NCBI RefSeq assembly: GCF_028453695.1
Contig: NC_135772.1
Location: forward strand, 20,021,412 to 20,085,411
Source: Augochlora pura
Taxonomy: Eukaryota > Arthropoda > Insecta > Hymenoptera > Halictidae
Reading direction: 5' to 3'
Length of the DNA: 64,000 bases
A program made the position numbers and the translations under genes. A model generated the notes under the pieces. It saw nothing but the letters and a program-made list of their open reading frames with translations, did no database searches and was not told where the DNA came from. Of the stretch, positions 37,364 to 49,830 are shown one piece after another (the stretch's first letter is position 1; every line of letters starts with the position of its first letter).

Positions 37364-39210
37364 TCATTTAGCTATAGTAATTTTTCCGCAGCTTGTACAG
37401 TAGGTTAATCGAAGCGAAACAGTAGTATAGAATAAAAAAAGAAGAGAATGCTTTCACGAGCAATCAATACAGTATCTAAAAGAAAGCTATAAAAATCCAA
37501 TTTAAAAATTCCTGTAGATTTCTATAAAAATTTATACTCTAATTATTCTATACCCTGTATTGAAATATAGTGTTTGCTATAGTGTTCGTCGATTCAATCT
37601 GGACGTCATCGGCGCGCCTGGTTCCGGTTGTTTCAATCGCGTCGGTCGCGGGGCGGTCGCACGCGGGACATATGATCCGCTTAGGGAGATGACGCCGCAT
37701 TTTCATGTCGCCCAGGATTTCGCGGCTACGTGCACGGCCGCGCCCGAGGGTCTCTGAATTTCTGGCGAATAACGTATGCGTTGTCGCAGAGAGAGAGAGA
37801 GAGAGCGAGCACCACCGCCCTCCCCTGCACGTGTGCGCCAACATCCACGTCCGGCTCACGGAACGCGCCGGACTTTTGCCACTTCCCGGAATGTATTCAG
37901 CCCGCCGCGAAATTGAATTCGTGCATCTCGGAGCCGGGACACCCCAACCTTGGCTTCTTGGGATATTTTATTATCCTCGGAGACGGAGTCCGAGTGGCTT
38001 GCCCGGAGAGCTATCACGGAGCCGTCGCTGGATGAGGACGTCAACCGCTATGACGTGCTCGGAGCCGGGCTCTTTGAACGATGACGATTAGTTTGCATGC
38101 GCGGGAATTCGTGCCGACTTCCTCCGATTTATTATGCGGCTGTTTCAATGAATATCCGACTCTTAGACGTGCACTCTAATGGCCGGAGTGCTTCGCAAAA
38201 TATACCTGGACCACGTACACTGTGTTAACTATGCATAGGCGTCGAAATTCTAACGCTCTAAAAATCGTCTGCTTCGAACACGTAATTCTTTTTCAATTTA
38301 CATCGAATATAATTATATAATTTTTAAAACAATAATTTCAACATCTTGTCGCTCGAATTTTCTCTCAACTATATTTACAATGTACACGAAAACGTGAAAA
38401 AATCTCCGGCCACCTGAATTAAAGTTCAGCCAATAAAATAAATTCCGTGGGACGGTATCTGTGCTCGCGAGGCATAGGATCATAAATAGAGAAACGGTCG
38501 CGCAGTCATCAGGATTTTGTTACACCGTTTCGCGGCGCGCGTCGCTATAGAGTAATTGAATAACGAGATTGACAACGATACAGAGAGAGAGAGAGGTGGC
38601 CGCAGGCCGCAAACGAATTAACCGAAATTTATTTACCGCTATCGCTTCTGCCGATAAATTTCCACCCGAGCGAAACTCCACCCCCTCCCGATCGTTTTGC
38701 ATCGGTAAAAAAATAGAAGAGAGAGGAACGAAGCAACAACGATTTAAATATCCATTATTTAGTCCGTCGACAACAGCTTCCTCTTTGTTCACAGCGAGGA
38801 ACTTGCTTCCTCGTTCGGAAACTTTTGCTTTTCCTTCGGTCTGCATTTGTTGTCCGTTTCAATAGTTGCTTCGTTTAAAGCCGCAGCTATTCTGACAGCT
38901 TTATTATGCTAACGCAACGCGTCATTTGCACGGTCGACGAACCAGCGGTGCTGCTACTGTTGTTCGTATCTTTTTATTTCTTCGTTGCAGGAATACAAAG
39001 AAATCGCTTCGTTCGAGCTTTCTTTGCTATCGAAGTGGAGGCAAGTCGAAATTAATTAATCGATTTTATTCTTGTAAGAGAATACGTGTTAGATAGATTC
39101 ACAGTAAGTTATCTCGTCCTGAATATAGCCATTGGTGATCTTGAATGACCTCTGTGATTATTAGGTGATACGTGAAAAAATAAATTGTTACGTCGATAGA
39201 ATACAGACGT

Positions 39211-39310
39211 ATTTATGTAACCTCTTAAATAATTTTTTTCTTTGATATTTCGTCGTTCGAATTTATGTAACCTCTTAAATAATTTTTTTCTTTGATATTT
39301 CGTCGTTCGA
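39211..39310. repeat. Perfect 50-bp tandem duplication
   Basis: 39211-39260 and 39261-39310 are identical (starting ATTTATGTAACCTCTTAAAT). Zero differences imply a very recent duplication or an assembly artefact. Confidence 0.95.
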
Positions 39311-41231
39311 ATTATGCAAGGTTAAATATTAATATGAATTGTAATAATATCAATATTGATATAAGTATAATAACAATTTAGTATACAATAAAAAAAATTT
39401 TTATCGTCGATTATTATTAATAATCGTCGGCCTGGTGACCTATTGATCAAGTATATTCCGACATAAATTGAGAACCGCTGAAGTAGGCTGGTCCTTTCGC
39501 CACGGACTATCAAGGAATTAGCCGGGATAATCATTGCGCAATGACACTGGCGAGGGGTAAGTTGATGCCCCGGAACACCATTCGTGGAACGGACTACCAG
39601 TAGTATAAAGCGCGCCGATGGGGCGGCCATAATCCGCGAACGATGCGCTCGTAAACAAAGGTCGACAAGAGGGACTGCGAAATGTGTTTTGAGGGAATGT
39701 GACGCCGTCCGCCCTCCTAGCGAACTCCTCTGCCGTGGTCTACGTGCTTTTGACCTTCTTCTAGCTCCCTCTCTCTATATCTCTCTCTTTCTCTCTATAC
39801 GCAAATAGATAGGATATCAAGAATCTGCATTGGTAACGACGACGTTCGAATGGCCTCTAAAACTGCTCGTCGCCATTGTTACGCGACGTGGCCCAGGGTT
39901 TCTCAAACATTTTCCAGCGCGAAATAGTCCAACAAGTAGCTGTATTCGCGATGACAACAATTGTTATCGATTTTGGAAAAATTGGGAATTTTTTATTTAT
40001 TTTTTCCTGGCTTGATTATTCAGCAGAATTGAGGTAAAGTAATCTAAAGTAATCTAAATATTTCAACTAATAATAATTTAGATATTATAATTATTTATCC
40101 AGGTGTTTATTTAATTTTACCACAAAGTAAAAATGTATATATTTTTTATTGTATTATTTGACGCGATCCAACAACACATCGTCGAGTCCAGAATTTCTTT
40201 GGAAATAAAATGTTCGAATGAAATTATTTACAACCAAAATAATTTTTCCAAAGCCGAATAATAAATTATTAAACGTTAATGGTCCCGTTGTCTGTAACAA
40301 GTAAATTGCTCGGCTATTGGAATGCGTAAGTGACTCGTAACTCCTGCATCGAGAACGTACTTTGGGGAATTGTTATTAAAATGTTTGAGAAACTGGGGGC
40401 GCGTGTAAGAACCCGAGACGATGATTGCGCAGAGAGTTATTAACCATTCTAGAGGGAGCCAGCAATGAGGGTAAAATGGCGTTTCGACAGGCGCTCTTGC
40501 TCTTCGCTGGAGGCGGAAGCGTAATTCCCACGGTATAGTCGGATCAAAATTAAACGGCCGCTCGAGACCAATGGCGTTCTACTGATTGGCTCTCGCTTTT
40601 TCTCGGATATCGAATCATTGGCCAATCATGCGGTAATAAAAGTTGCAATGTAGACGAATAATTTGCAAAATACTTCTCTGGAAAAATTACTTCTTCTACA
40701 GAACAATCCTTCCTCAGCGAAACGCTTGAAAATTTAAATAAATTGTCAGAAAGCCAAAATCAAAAATATTTCAATTAATCGTGAAATAAAAATATCTTCA
40801 CCCCGCCTAAATATTAAAAACAATTAAACTACAGATCCTTCCGTAAAAATTTCTCCTCTCAAAAATTAATCCAAATAACTTAGGAAGAAAAATAATTAAC
40901 TCTTCTAAAGTTTCGTCTATAATATAAAATCCAACAAGCAATAAAAGTTGTATCTGCCCTAACATTATTTACAAAGAATTGCGAACCAATTTGGATGGTA
41001 ATCCAGTCGATATAATTTCTCAGCGAACTCTTTCTCTCGGCGCGACGATCCATAGAAGAAGTTTGCAATTTCGCTGGCAAAGCGGTCCTCGCGGACATAA
41101 TTCGATCCGACTATGACAACGCGATGAAATATGGATGCTGCGAGAGGCTTAACAAAGGGTATTATATCCGAAGATCTTCGCGCGGTAACTCGCTATTTTT
41201 CATAATGGAATAGTAGAGGAAGTATACTCAC

Positions 41232-41378
41232 GAGATGAGAGTCCCTTGTGGTGAACGTGATTGGGTCCGCCGCCTTCAGACAGCGGAACTCTATCTTGCC
41301 CCAGGCGTCGATGCCGACGGTTTCGGCCCTGGTCGCCTCGATCACCTCCATTTTGAATCCTTCCGTGGCGTATTCGAT
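41232..41378 (-). CDS. Nrx-1: Neurexin-1 coding exon C (end of LNS2 and linker to LNS3)
   Basis: Third neurexin exon: acceptor GGCGCTTGCAG, 147 bases or exactly 49 codons, donor CTC|GTGAGT, phase 0 at both ends. The peptide starts IEYATEGFKMEVIEATRAET, contains KIEFRC and ends ADPITFTTRDSHL. The F-R-C cysteine is the expected second half of the LNS2 disulfide begun by GCL in exon B. The D-P-I-T-F-T-T-R-D-S-H-L segment corresponds to the short linker that, in fly and vertebrate neurexins, joins LNS2 directly to LNS3 with no EGF between. The next exon should begin with residues like V-L-P-P-W and encode LNS3. I found none on the minus strand in the remaining 41 kb, so the next intron is probably longer than 41 kb. 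An ATG inside this exon (at residue 10) is an internal Met, not a start. The exon is GC-rich compared with its surroundings. Confidence 0.93.
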
Positions 41379-41711
41379 CTGCAAGCGCCAAAAAACATAT
41401 AAAAGATTGTTATTTTCTAGGGCAGAATACTGGGGTGCTTATAACGCAAGAGTCCATTTCGATTCTTGCAAAATCGTACGCTTTGAAAATTTTTTGAAAT
41501 ATTGTATAATAGTGAAAATTGCTTCTTTTAAATTTCTATAAATTGATAAATTTTTCGAAATATTGTACCATATTGAGAATTGCTTTTTTTAAATTTTTGA
41601 AGAGTACTTTTCTCGAGATTTATTTTAAATTAAATTGATACTTGTAGTATAAATATTACATTTATATTTATTTCTATAAATTGATATTTGGTTCGATAAG
41701 TTCTTTCCATT

Positions 41712-41735
41712 TTAACCCCTTGCTCTAAGATTCTC
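41712..41735. mobile_element. Possible solo left end of a TTAA element
   Basis: TTAACCCCTTGCTCTAAG resembles the left ends of the TTAA families in this window. No inverted partner was found downstream. Short match, so tentative. Confidence 0.2.
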
Positions 41736-42242
41736 CTCGCGCTGTGTTGATTAGAATTTTTGATAAAATTTTTAATAACAGGACCAGACAATTTTTCTTT
41801 CTTTTATCGTCTTTATGTCCTTTTATTTCTAGACTCTGACAAGCGAAGAATTTATCTTTATTTCGACGTAGAATAAACGAATATTGTTCATATTTATTAG
41901 AACCCCCTGATCGCCGTCTTTTCGCTTCGTTAATCGCATCCGCCAAAGGTTCCGCCCAGCACCATAGAGTCCCGATTCCCCGCGATATTTGGTGCCGGCA
42001 ATCGAATTACCGATCCGAGAGTTTAATCGTCATCGGCAGTGCGTAATCCGATTACGCCGGCGCCTAAAGGCGGGCCCCTTGAAAGGTCCATTAACATATC
42101 GCCCGGTGAAATCTGCGTGGAGAACGTCGCGCGTCGCGGCGAACTCCCGGCTACTTTGGCTCGCACAATCGAAACTTTCTATCCGTTGTTAAACAGCCGG
42201 CTACCCGCGGCGCGCAGTTTACAACAAAGTCCCCCGCAAGAT

Positions 42243-42244
<2 letters not shown>

Positions 42245-42275
<31 letters not shown>
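42245..42275. repeat. GA microsatellite
   Basis: Uninterrupted (GA)15, likely polymorphic. Confidence 0.95.
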
Positions 42276-42278
<3 letters not shown>

Positions 42279-42416
42279 CGCGACTACACAAAATTCCGCG
42301 GACTATTATGTGCACAGCCTCTCCCGGTGATTGCGCTTGGGATCCGTCGCCGGGTCGGTTACAATATTCCGTTCTCGAATTTAAACAAGGCTTGGCCCGT
42401 TCGCTGAAATAATACC

Positions 42417-42439
42417 GTCTGTCTGTCTGTCTGTCTGTC
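42417..42439. repeat. GTCT tetranucleotide microsatellite
   Basis: Nearly six uninterrupted GTCT units. Confidence 0.95.
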
Positions 42440-42671
42440 GCGGGGCACCGCCTGGATTTTGATGGGCTATCCCACGGCAAACGTGGCGCGCCGCGACCAA
42501 TGTCTTTGCCCCGATACCGCCGCCCGTCTCCGTCGTTTGTTGGTGTTCCCGCGAACTTTCGTTGTCAGACGTTTTAATGAAGATTTCCAATTAACCGGCT
42601 CGAAACGGCAATTGGACCGCGAAGAGTTATTACGAGGGGCTCCTTAAGGGAATATTACGACTCGCTTTGTG

Positions 42672-42693
42672 CCCCCCCTCCCCGCCCCTCCCC
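42672..42693 (-). other. G-quadruplex-prone tract (minus strand)
   Basis: C7, C4, C4 and C4 runs on the plus strand separated by single bases, giving a very compact G4 motif on the neurexin sense strand, about 1.3 kb upstream of exon C. Confidence 0.65.
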
Positions 42694-43765
42694 TCGTTGC
42701 ATGCTCCGCGAGGTTCTTCCTCCCTTCATCCCAGGCTTCTTCGACAAACTCCGGCGTCTTCGATCGACGGGGATAATGGATTTTACAGAAGCCGGGGTTA
42801 TTCCCGTCGAACTGAACAACGGCGGAATGTTTCATGCTCGCTTGGGTACGTTCGATGGACCAGCCTCGTTTGCAATCCTCGAACTCGGAGGATTCTCGAT
42901 GTTTGCGAGCGGCGGAAAGCGTTCCGAAACGCGGCTGTCTTTCTCAAGCTTCGTCGAAGGCTTTTTAATGTTTAGGGAGGTTATTTATTTTTCAACAATA
43001 TCCGGGATACTTGATTTTTTATTTCACTAGGTAAAATGGCGAGAGATGGAAAAACCTCAGTTTTTGATTTCAACTTGGAACGAAAATTTAGTAAATGCGA
43101 TTAAGATTGGATTTATTTTGATTTTTACGTAGTTCAGTGATCGCAATTTTATTATACGTCGATAGAATTTAATGAGAAGGCGATTGCTAAATTTTATTAT
43201 TATTCCAAGTAATAGGAAAATTAAGAAAATAGTATTACAGAATATAGGAAAGAGATTCTAATTATTTAGTCGATTTTTGAACAGAAGCCTTGAACGTACC
43301 AATTTTCGAAAGATAGAAATGCTAACTCGATTTAAATAACATTGAACATAAAATCGAAGTTATTCAGATTTCGTGAAATGAACATTTCTCAGTCTAACAA
43401 CAACAGAGAAAATTGGTCAATTTGCTCCCCCTTTCTTCCCCGAATTCATTCAACTCATTCATCGACTTGGCGCGCGATTCGGTTTCAGTATCAACGAACT
43501 CGGCTTTTGTAATGTGACGAATCCGATCGGAAAGCTTTGAATCGCCGCGGATTCCCCATGATCAATACGTACATCCGGACACGATTATTTAAAGGGTAAT
43601 CGTGGATACGTATGAATGGGCTGCTCTTGAAAACGTGTCGACAGGACGAGAACGAAGCGCGTAATTCGAACGACTAAATAGAACGCGCCGCTCGTAATTA
43701 ATTGAATAAATACCGGGGCACTTGGTCTCGGTTTTAATCGGACAATCGGTCGTCGTTTACGGTAT

Positions 43766-44131
43766 TTAACCCTTTCGCTACGGCGATTCGGTCCGCCGTT
43801 GCAACGCTCCTGAACGGGACCTCCCGTTTTCGATTTTCCATCCCTTCGTTTCGATTTTCCATCCCTTCGTTTCGATTTTTAGAAAAATATAATATTAAAT
43901 AATATTATTAAATTCGATTTTAATCGAAAAATGCAGGTGTAACAAATATAATTTGAGCGAAGTGTGTCGTTTATTTGTTTCGTCGAAAGATTCACGAGTC
44001 AGTCGCGAGAAGCGTTGCCATCGAAAAATTAGGCCGCGATTTTACCGGTATGTCGGATATATCCGGCGTTCGGCTCCGCGAGTTTTCATATGGATGACGG
44101 AAAAATCCGTCGTTCGGAGCGAAAGGGTTAA
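43766..44131. mobile_element. TTAA-flanked miniature element
   Basis: A 366-bp unit starting TTAACCCTTTCGCTACGG and ending TTCGGAGCGAAAGGGTTAA. The terminal inverted repeat (CCCTTTCGCT) is exact for 10 bp and lies inside TTAA duplications. Near its left end is a two-copy 21-bp direct repeat (CGATTTTCCATCCCTTCGTTT) at 43831-43872. No transposase frame is visible. Non-autonomous piggyBac-like element. Confidence 0.7.
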
Positions 44132-45799
44132 CCTATTCGAGAAACGCGATTTTTATATAGTCGATTGATCGAAGAATGATTCCTGACGAAGGTACTATTG
44201 TTTGAAGGAACTATTGTTTAAATTTACTATCGTTCAAAATTCTTTAAGATTAGTAAAAAAATTTGTCGAATTATTTCCAACACATAGAAACGGTTCCGAT
44301 TAAACGGAACAAATAAAACTGTAAAATTGAAGGCGAATAAAAAAGGCACCGTAAATATGCATCGCCGCGATAAAACACAGCCGAACGGAAGGATTCGACC
44401 CACATAATCTGGTTAGCTCGGATTCCGCGGTCCCCGGCGGCTCTCCATTATCCATACAGCCCCCGATCGGCCCTTTTTATCATCGCCTAATAAGTAGCCC
44501 GGGTCGATTAATTAACTTGATTGCATTGTTTATGCGGCGGAGGGGGGGACGGAAAAACGAGCGGCCGTAAATCTCCTTGAAAAACGTTCGAATTTTAACC
44601 GACCACGCGGGGGTTTCGACGACGCAGGCGGCTAAATAACGCCGTTCGCGGGACAGGATCGCGTATCGATCGGCCCTGTGCTCGATAAAAGATATAAATC
44701 TTCGCTAATATCTAATTACTATGTTAATGCGCGCGTTAATAATCGCGCGACTGGATTTATCATTCAATTAGCCACTGCCCGCGTGATCTTATCGGGGCGA
44801 AATCGGCGAAACTGTGTCGCGGTAATTGTCGAACATTTCTTCGAGCGTTCCCGAAAAATTTCTGCGATAATTCAGCCTGCAAGGATTTTTTTCATAAATT
44901 TTTTTAGCTAGGAAGGAGTAGGGAGGATTGTAAAAGGTTAGGGGAATTTTAAAGAATTTTAGTTTCTTTTAATATTGCGATGTGACAATGGGGGATGATT
45001 TTTTTATTCGATATTTTATTCGAAAATGTCATCGTTCCAAAAATAAAAAATTAGCAAACATAAACCCATTATTATACTTTTTATTTATCACAAAATTATT
45101 TATCACCCTTTAATAATTAACCCAACGTTCCGTAATCCATGCTGCCAACTTTTCGCCATATTTTTTCACTCGAGAACGGTTCGCCAAAACTCGTGTCGTC
45201 GCGTCTCGAAATTCCCGAAATTTCCGCGATTCCGTCGCTTCATCGGCTCCCCTCGAAAAAAAACTAGGAGGAAGAACCGGCATCTCGCGCGCATTGTTCG
45301 GCGCATTTCGAGGCCCCCCCTTCGGCACCGACGCGACGCACGTGTCCCCCAAACCGCGATATTTTTCATTATCGCCGCGGATAGAACGAGTCGCGAAAAT
45401 CACGGCGCGCGCGCGCGCGGCCGTTTGTCAAGAATATTCGCGGCGCAGCTCGAATACCGTGAAATAAAGAGCAACCAGCTACGACGCGGTTTCCGTGGAA
45501 AACAGCGCCGGTGCTCGCCGAGCACCGCTCGCTTCTCCTTCGTTCGCCGGACGGCGAACAATGCCGGAAATTTCATTCCGCCCGGACGTCCCGAGATTTT
45601 CGACCACGGTCCTCCGGGAAATCCTTTCCCGCGCGCAGTCCCTCGGCCCCGTCGATGTTATTGTTTGTTTAACCGCGCCGCGCGAATCGATACTTTTGCC
45701 GGACCAACGAGGAATCGGTCCGCGCCACCGGACCGAATTTTCCACCGGAAAATTATGGGACGCTTATGCGTGGTCGCTCGGGTTCAACGATTTTCCATC

Positions 45800-45805
45800 C
45801 CCCCC

Positions 45806-45838
<33 letters not shown>
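45800..45838. repeat. CT microsatellite after a C run
   Basis: CCCCCCC followed by (CT)n of about 13 units. Confidence 0.9.
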
Positions 45839-46246
45839 GTTCGCTGATGCAGCGGTCTTTGCTTATTAATCCCTGCCGATTTATTCCCGGGCTACTAACT
45901 CGACGTAGCTTGTTTCGAACGCGAGCTATTCGAATGGAATGCCTCCTGTACCTTGGTCTACTATCTTCTATTGCAAAAGTGGACATTATATAGGAATATT
46001 ATTTTCTCTAGCAAACGGAGACGAAATTGCGACGTGTATAAACTTGGAATATTTCGGCTCAGCATTTCTTCATCTCTGCATCAGATTTCAAATATTTGTT
46101 AATTTATGCTTTTTCTATGAATTTTTAGCTGGTCGTTGGGACGCTTGGAAATTGATCTTTTTATTTGTTCAATGGACGGAGACCTTTAGAATATACGCAA
46201 TTCGGGTTTACATTAAATGCTCGGGGGAACAGGATTTGATAAAATT

Positions 46247-46680
46247 TCCATGAGATCTACGGTTCCCAAAAATTAATACAAAAGATCTACAGTCCCCAAA
46301 AATTAATACAAAAAATCTACAGTCCCCAAAAATTAATACAAAAAAATCTACAGTCCCCAAAAATTGATCCAAGACATCTACGGTCTCCAAAAATTAATAC
46401 AAAAGATCTACAGTCCCCAAAAATTGATCCAAGAGATCTACAGTCTCTAAAAATCGATCCAAGAGATCTACAGTCCCCAAAAATTAATACGAGAGATCTA
46501 CAGTCCCCAAAAATTAATACAAAAAATCTACAATCCCCAAAAATTGATCCAAGAGATCTACAGTCCCCAAAAATTAATACAAAAGATCTACAGTCCCCAA
46601 AAATTAATACAAAAAATCTACGGTCCCCAAAAATCGATCCAAGAGATCTACAGTCCCAAAACTCGATCCAAGAGATCTAA
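46247..46680. repeat. 30-bp minisatellite, about 14 copies
   Basis: Unit AGATCTACAGTCCCCAAAAA followed by TTAATACAAA or TTGATCCAAG. Two unit variants are interspersed. There are no spacers between units, so it is a plain tandem array. Confidence 0.92.
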
Positions 46681-49600
46681 AATCGCGAGCAACGTCGATA
46701 AGATCGATCTCTCATCGGCGGCCGTACTTCGTTGCGCAATAAATCCGATCCCGGAACGCGCGGTGCGAGACAGTCCGGCCCGCAACTCGTGTAAAAGGAA
46801 GCTAATAGCTTGCCCCCATTTGCATATTATGGCAGTTGACGGGCGGCGCGCCCTTAAAGCTACTTAAGGGGCGATATCCGTTGAACGATGGCCGGGCGTC
46901 GTAACCGCGCGCGCTGCCAGTTTATTGCCGCCGTTCTCTTGTTCTTTACTGCGCGAATCCCTCGGTCTTCGACTTCGCGTCGGTTTCCACTCGCGAATAT
47001 TTGCGGGCCAAGTTGGCCACACCATGAATATTTCATCGCCTCGTAATGACCGGCGACGCCGCCGCCGTGGCTGTGTTACGCCACGGAATTTCAGCCTGGC
47101 CGTTTTCATTTTTAAACAGGCCGCGGCGCGGGCGGGGATAGAAAAAAACAGAGTCGACGAACGCGGCGACACGGGCGAATTCCGCGGGAATACTGCGACG
47201 ATTTCGGCGATCCTCGGAGTTGATTAGAACATGCGACCGCGAGGCTTGAGAGGCCAGAGGAACGGTTTTATTTAGACTCTTCGAGACGTAGCGTTTCTAA
47301 TATTGATCGGAGAATGTCTGATGACCGGCGTCTCGCGATTTCTCGACTCCGATGGGGCTGAGCGGACTTGGAGCACTCTTAACGCGTGCTCGTCTGGCAA
47401 ATTTTTGCAACGCCATTCAGAGAATTTAATTCATTTATTTCTACGAAACTCTAGAACCGCAGAACTGTCCATGGACCATTAACATTTTCTATTTTCACTA
47501 TTATAAGAATAAGCACTGGTAAAAATAAAAAATGCACAGAATATAAATATTAAAAATTCGTAGACTATTGTATTTATTATATACCAATTTCTATTTAATA
47601 TATAAAATATAACAACCTATTAAATATAATTACAACGAGGCTATTAAATAAGTCGTAACTTTATATCTATTTATTTAGTGGAAAAGTGGAATTACTTCCA
47701 CCAATTTTAAGAAGCCTGTTTAAACGAATTTTCAATAATCCTACAATCAAATATAAATTTCCAAAATTCGTACAACGTTTGAGCAACGCTTTCGAAAATA
47801 TACAAAAACATTGTCAGCCTAAATAATCCAGCTAAATTATAATTTTCTACACACGCGTGTAAAACATGATTCGTACCCTCTACAAAAGCGTATCTCAAAG
47901 ACCATTTTCGGGGGCAAGTTTTCCCCGCAAATTTTTAGCAATTCCGTGGTTAAATATGAATCGGCGGGAATCTGGCTTCTCGGTGAAACGCTTTGAAGAA
48001 GCCGCGGAGAAATTGTCCGCTTAAATATTCCATTTTTGAGGGCGGCTCGCCGCGGCGAACGAGAACGCGATGGAACCTCGAAAAGCGGGAGAAAGTATCG
48101 CGAGGCCGTGGATATAATTAACAAACGCGTTAACCGGCGGGTATCCGTGGGCGGCTCGCCGACGACTATAATGTTCCCGGTATTACGGTAAGCGGAGGCG
48201 ATGACGAGGGGGCCTCCAATTTGCCCCGGCCGGTCGCGCCGGTGAAAGTTACAAAAGGAACGGGGTTAATGAATTAAAAACAGCCCCGTGGGCGGTTTCT
48301 CTCTGCTGGTTATCTGACAAACGACTCCTCTATCTGGCTAAACTGCGCTCTGAAGATAACGTTTCACCGAGGTCTCACGTATCCGCGCGCGCGCCCCCGT
48401 CGCGGTAATTATTGTTCTTTGTTCGGGCGGTACCGGCGAACTCTTAATTAATTTCTCGATTATCGCCGCAAGAATAACGCAAGAATAACACGGGACACTT
48501 GGAATTTCGAGGGACCGTCTCTAGCGAACTCGTTTAAGACGATGGATAATTGAAACTGAATGGACCAATAAAAATCTTTCGGTTCGTTGTATTACTGGTT
48601 AATATTTTATTTGTCGTTTTGAGAATAATGGAGATTTTCTCTAAATTTTTCTCTAAAAGTTTTCTGAAATTGGATGCTTAAAGCGAAAAGGGAACTGAAA
48701 TATTAATATTCGAAAATAAATTAAAATCTATTTCTTTTCACTTTCAATATTCCATCCATCGTTGCAAATTGGAAAAGTACGGTGAGAGGAAAGTTGTTTC
48801 AAAGGAAGTGGGATATTAAAATTGAAAAGTGAATTACAATCTTTTTATATATTATCATGTGATCTGCTAATTAATGTTTCATTTATTGTCGCGAAAATAA
48901 TTGGAAAAATCCTAAAATTGTTACTACATTTATCACTGCATTTAATTCTGATTCAATTTAACGTTAAATTAAATATTTTTCTAGCATTTTGTATATATTC
49001 GAATTTTTAATAGACTCGCCAGGGAATTCGACATTTTATTAACGTTATTTTAACGCGAAGCTCGTTCGACGCATTCTTCAGTTGGTGAAACTTCCGCAGA
49101 ATTTTTAATAAGTACAATGCAGAAACAAGAGAGAACGCGAGTTCGGTGACAGGAAGGTAGAGCCAGGAGAGTGTGCTTCCCTCTAGTTAATATTTCTTGA
49201 ACAAAGTGTGTAACATAACGTCACGCGCACACTGCGAAGGTAAAAAGCGAATAAAGTGTTTCATTTCGGAACTTCAAAGATTACTGTGTGGCCGCCGGAA
49301 AATTTATCGCTGAATTGCTGCGTTATAAGCTTTAATATCACGCATTTAAGAGGCAAATGAGAAAGGAACGTGGGTGGGAGGGGGGCTGGAATCTAAGAGG
49401 AAACTTTTACGTAATTTTAAATTGAAATTAAAGCATTATAGAAGCCTGGCGTAACTTCGCTTCTTCTTAGAGAATCGTGTCTCGTAAAAAGCGAGAGTTA
49501 ATCTGTCCCTGGACGGCACTGCAGATTCGGAACCATAAATGCATCGAGTGTCAAGCATAGAAGAATATCTTAAAAATTCTTTAATTTCTTCTAACTGCTA

Positions 49601-49752
49601 ATTAATATTTAATTTATTATGGCAAGAATAATAGGGGAACTACGGCGAAAGAAAATGTATTTTGGGGGAAGTAAAATATTAAGATTGAAAAATGAATTAA
49701 AATCTTTTCGTACACTGTAACATGGCGGCTACTTATTCACTCTTTGACGTCC

Positions 49753-49830
49753 AGTGGCTCCACGTTGGTACCATGCGAAAACTATTGGGTAAGTGCCGGT
49801 GGCCCCCCGTTGGTGCCACGCAAAAAACTA
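49753..49830. repeat. Diverged direct duplication
   Basis: AGTGGCTCCACGTTGGTACC at 49753 and GGTGGCCCCCCGTTGGTGCC at 49798, both continuing into a GCGAAAACTA or GCAAAAAACTA tail. A CTTTGACGTCC segment just before it resembles the inner end of the weak TTAA element at 52.7-53.0 kb. Confidence 0.5.

Larger units (their letters stand above)
1..41231 (-). other. Neurexin-1 intron downstream of exon C (3' end outside window)
   Basis: More than 41 kb of apparently non-coding sequence follows the exon C donor in the direction of minus-strand transcription. It alternates AT-rich stretches with CpG-rich patches. It holds the minisatellites, miniature TTAA elements, microsatellites, fold-back element and N gap listed separately. 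I searched the minus strand for LNS3-LNS6 signatures (W-H strand, F-V-G-C-L, P-P-W) and found none. Open frames of 60-180 codons occur on both strands but are Arg/Ser-rich or low-complexity. Between the listed repeats I see nothing further I can support. Confidence 0.7.

Noticed and set aside
37730..38091. Overlapping plus-strand frames of 101-128 codons in a CpG-rich patch
   Set aside because: Two different frames and the minus strand are all open, the peptides are unrecognised and no splice sites support them.
45110..45403. 97-codon minus-strand frame ending KLAAWITERWVNY, considered as a transposase remnant
   Set aside because: No recognisable transposase motif and no flanking inverted repeats.
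46247..46680. CRISPR-like direct repeats
   Set aside because: Units are contiguous with no unique spacers, and the genome is animal. Ordinary minisatellite.
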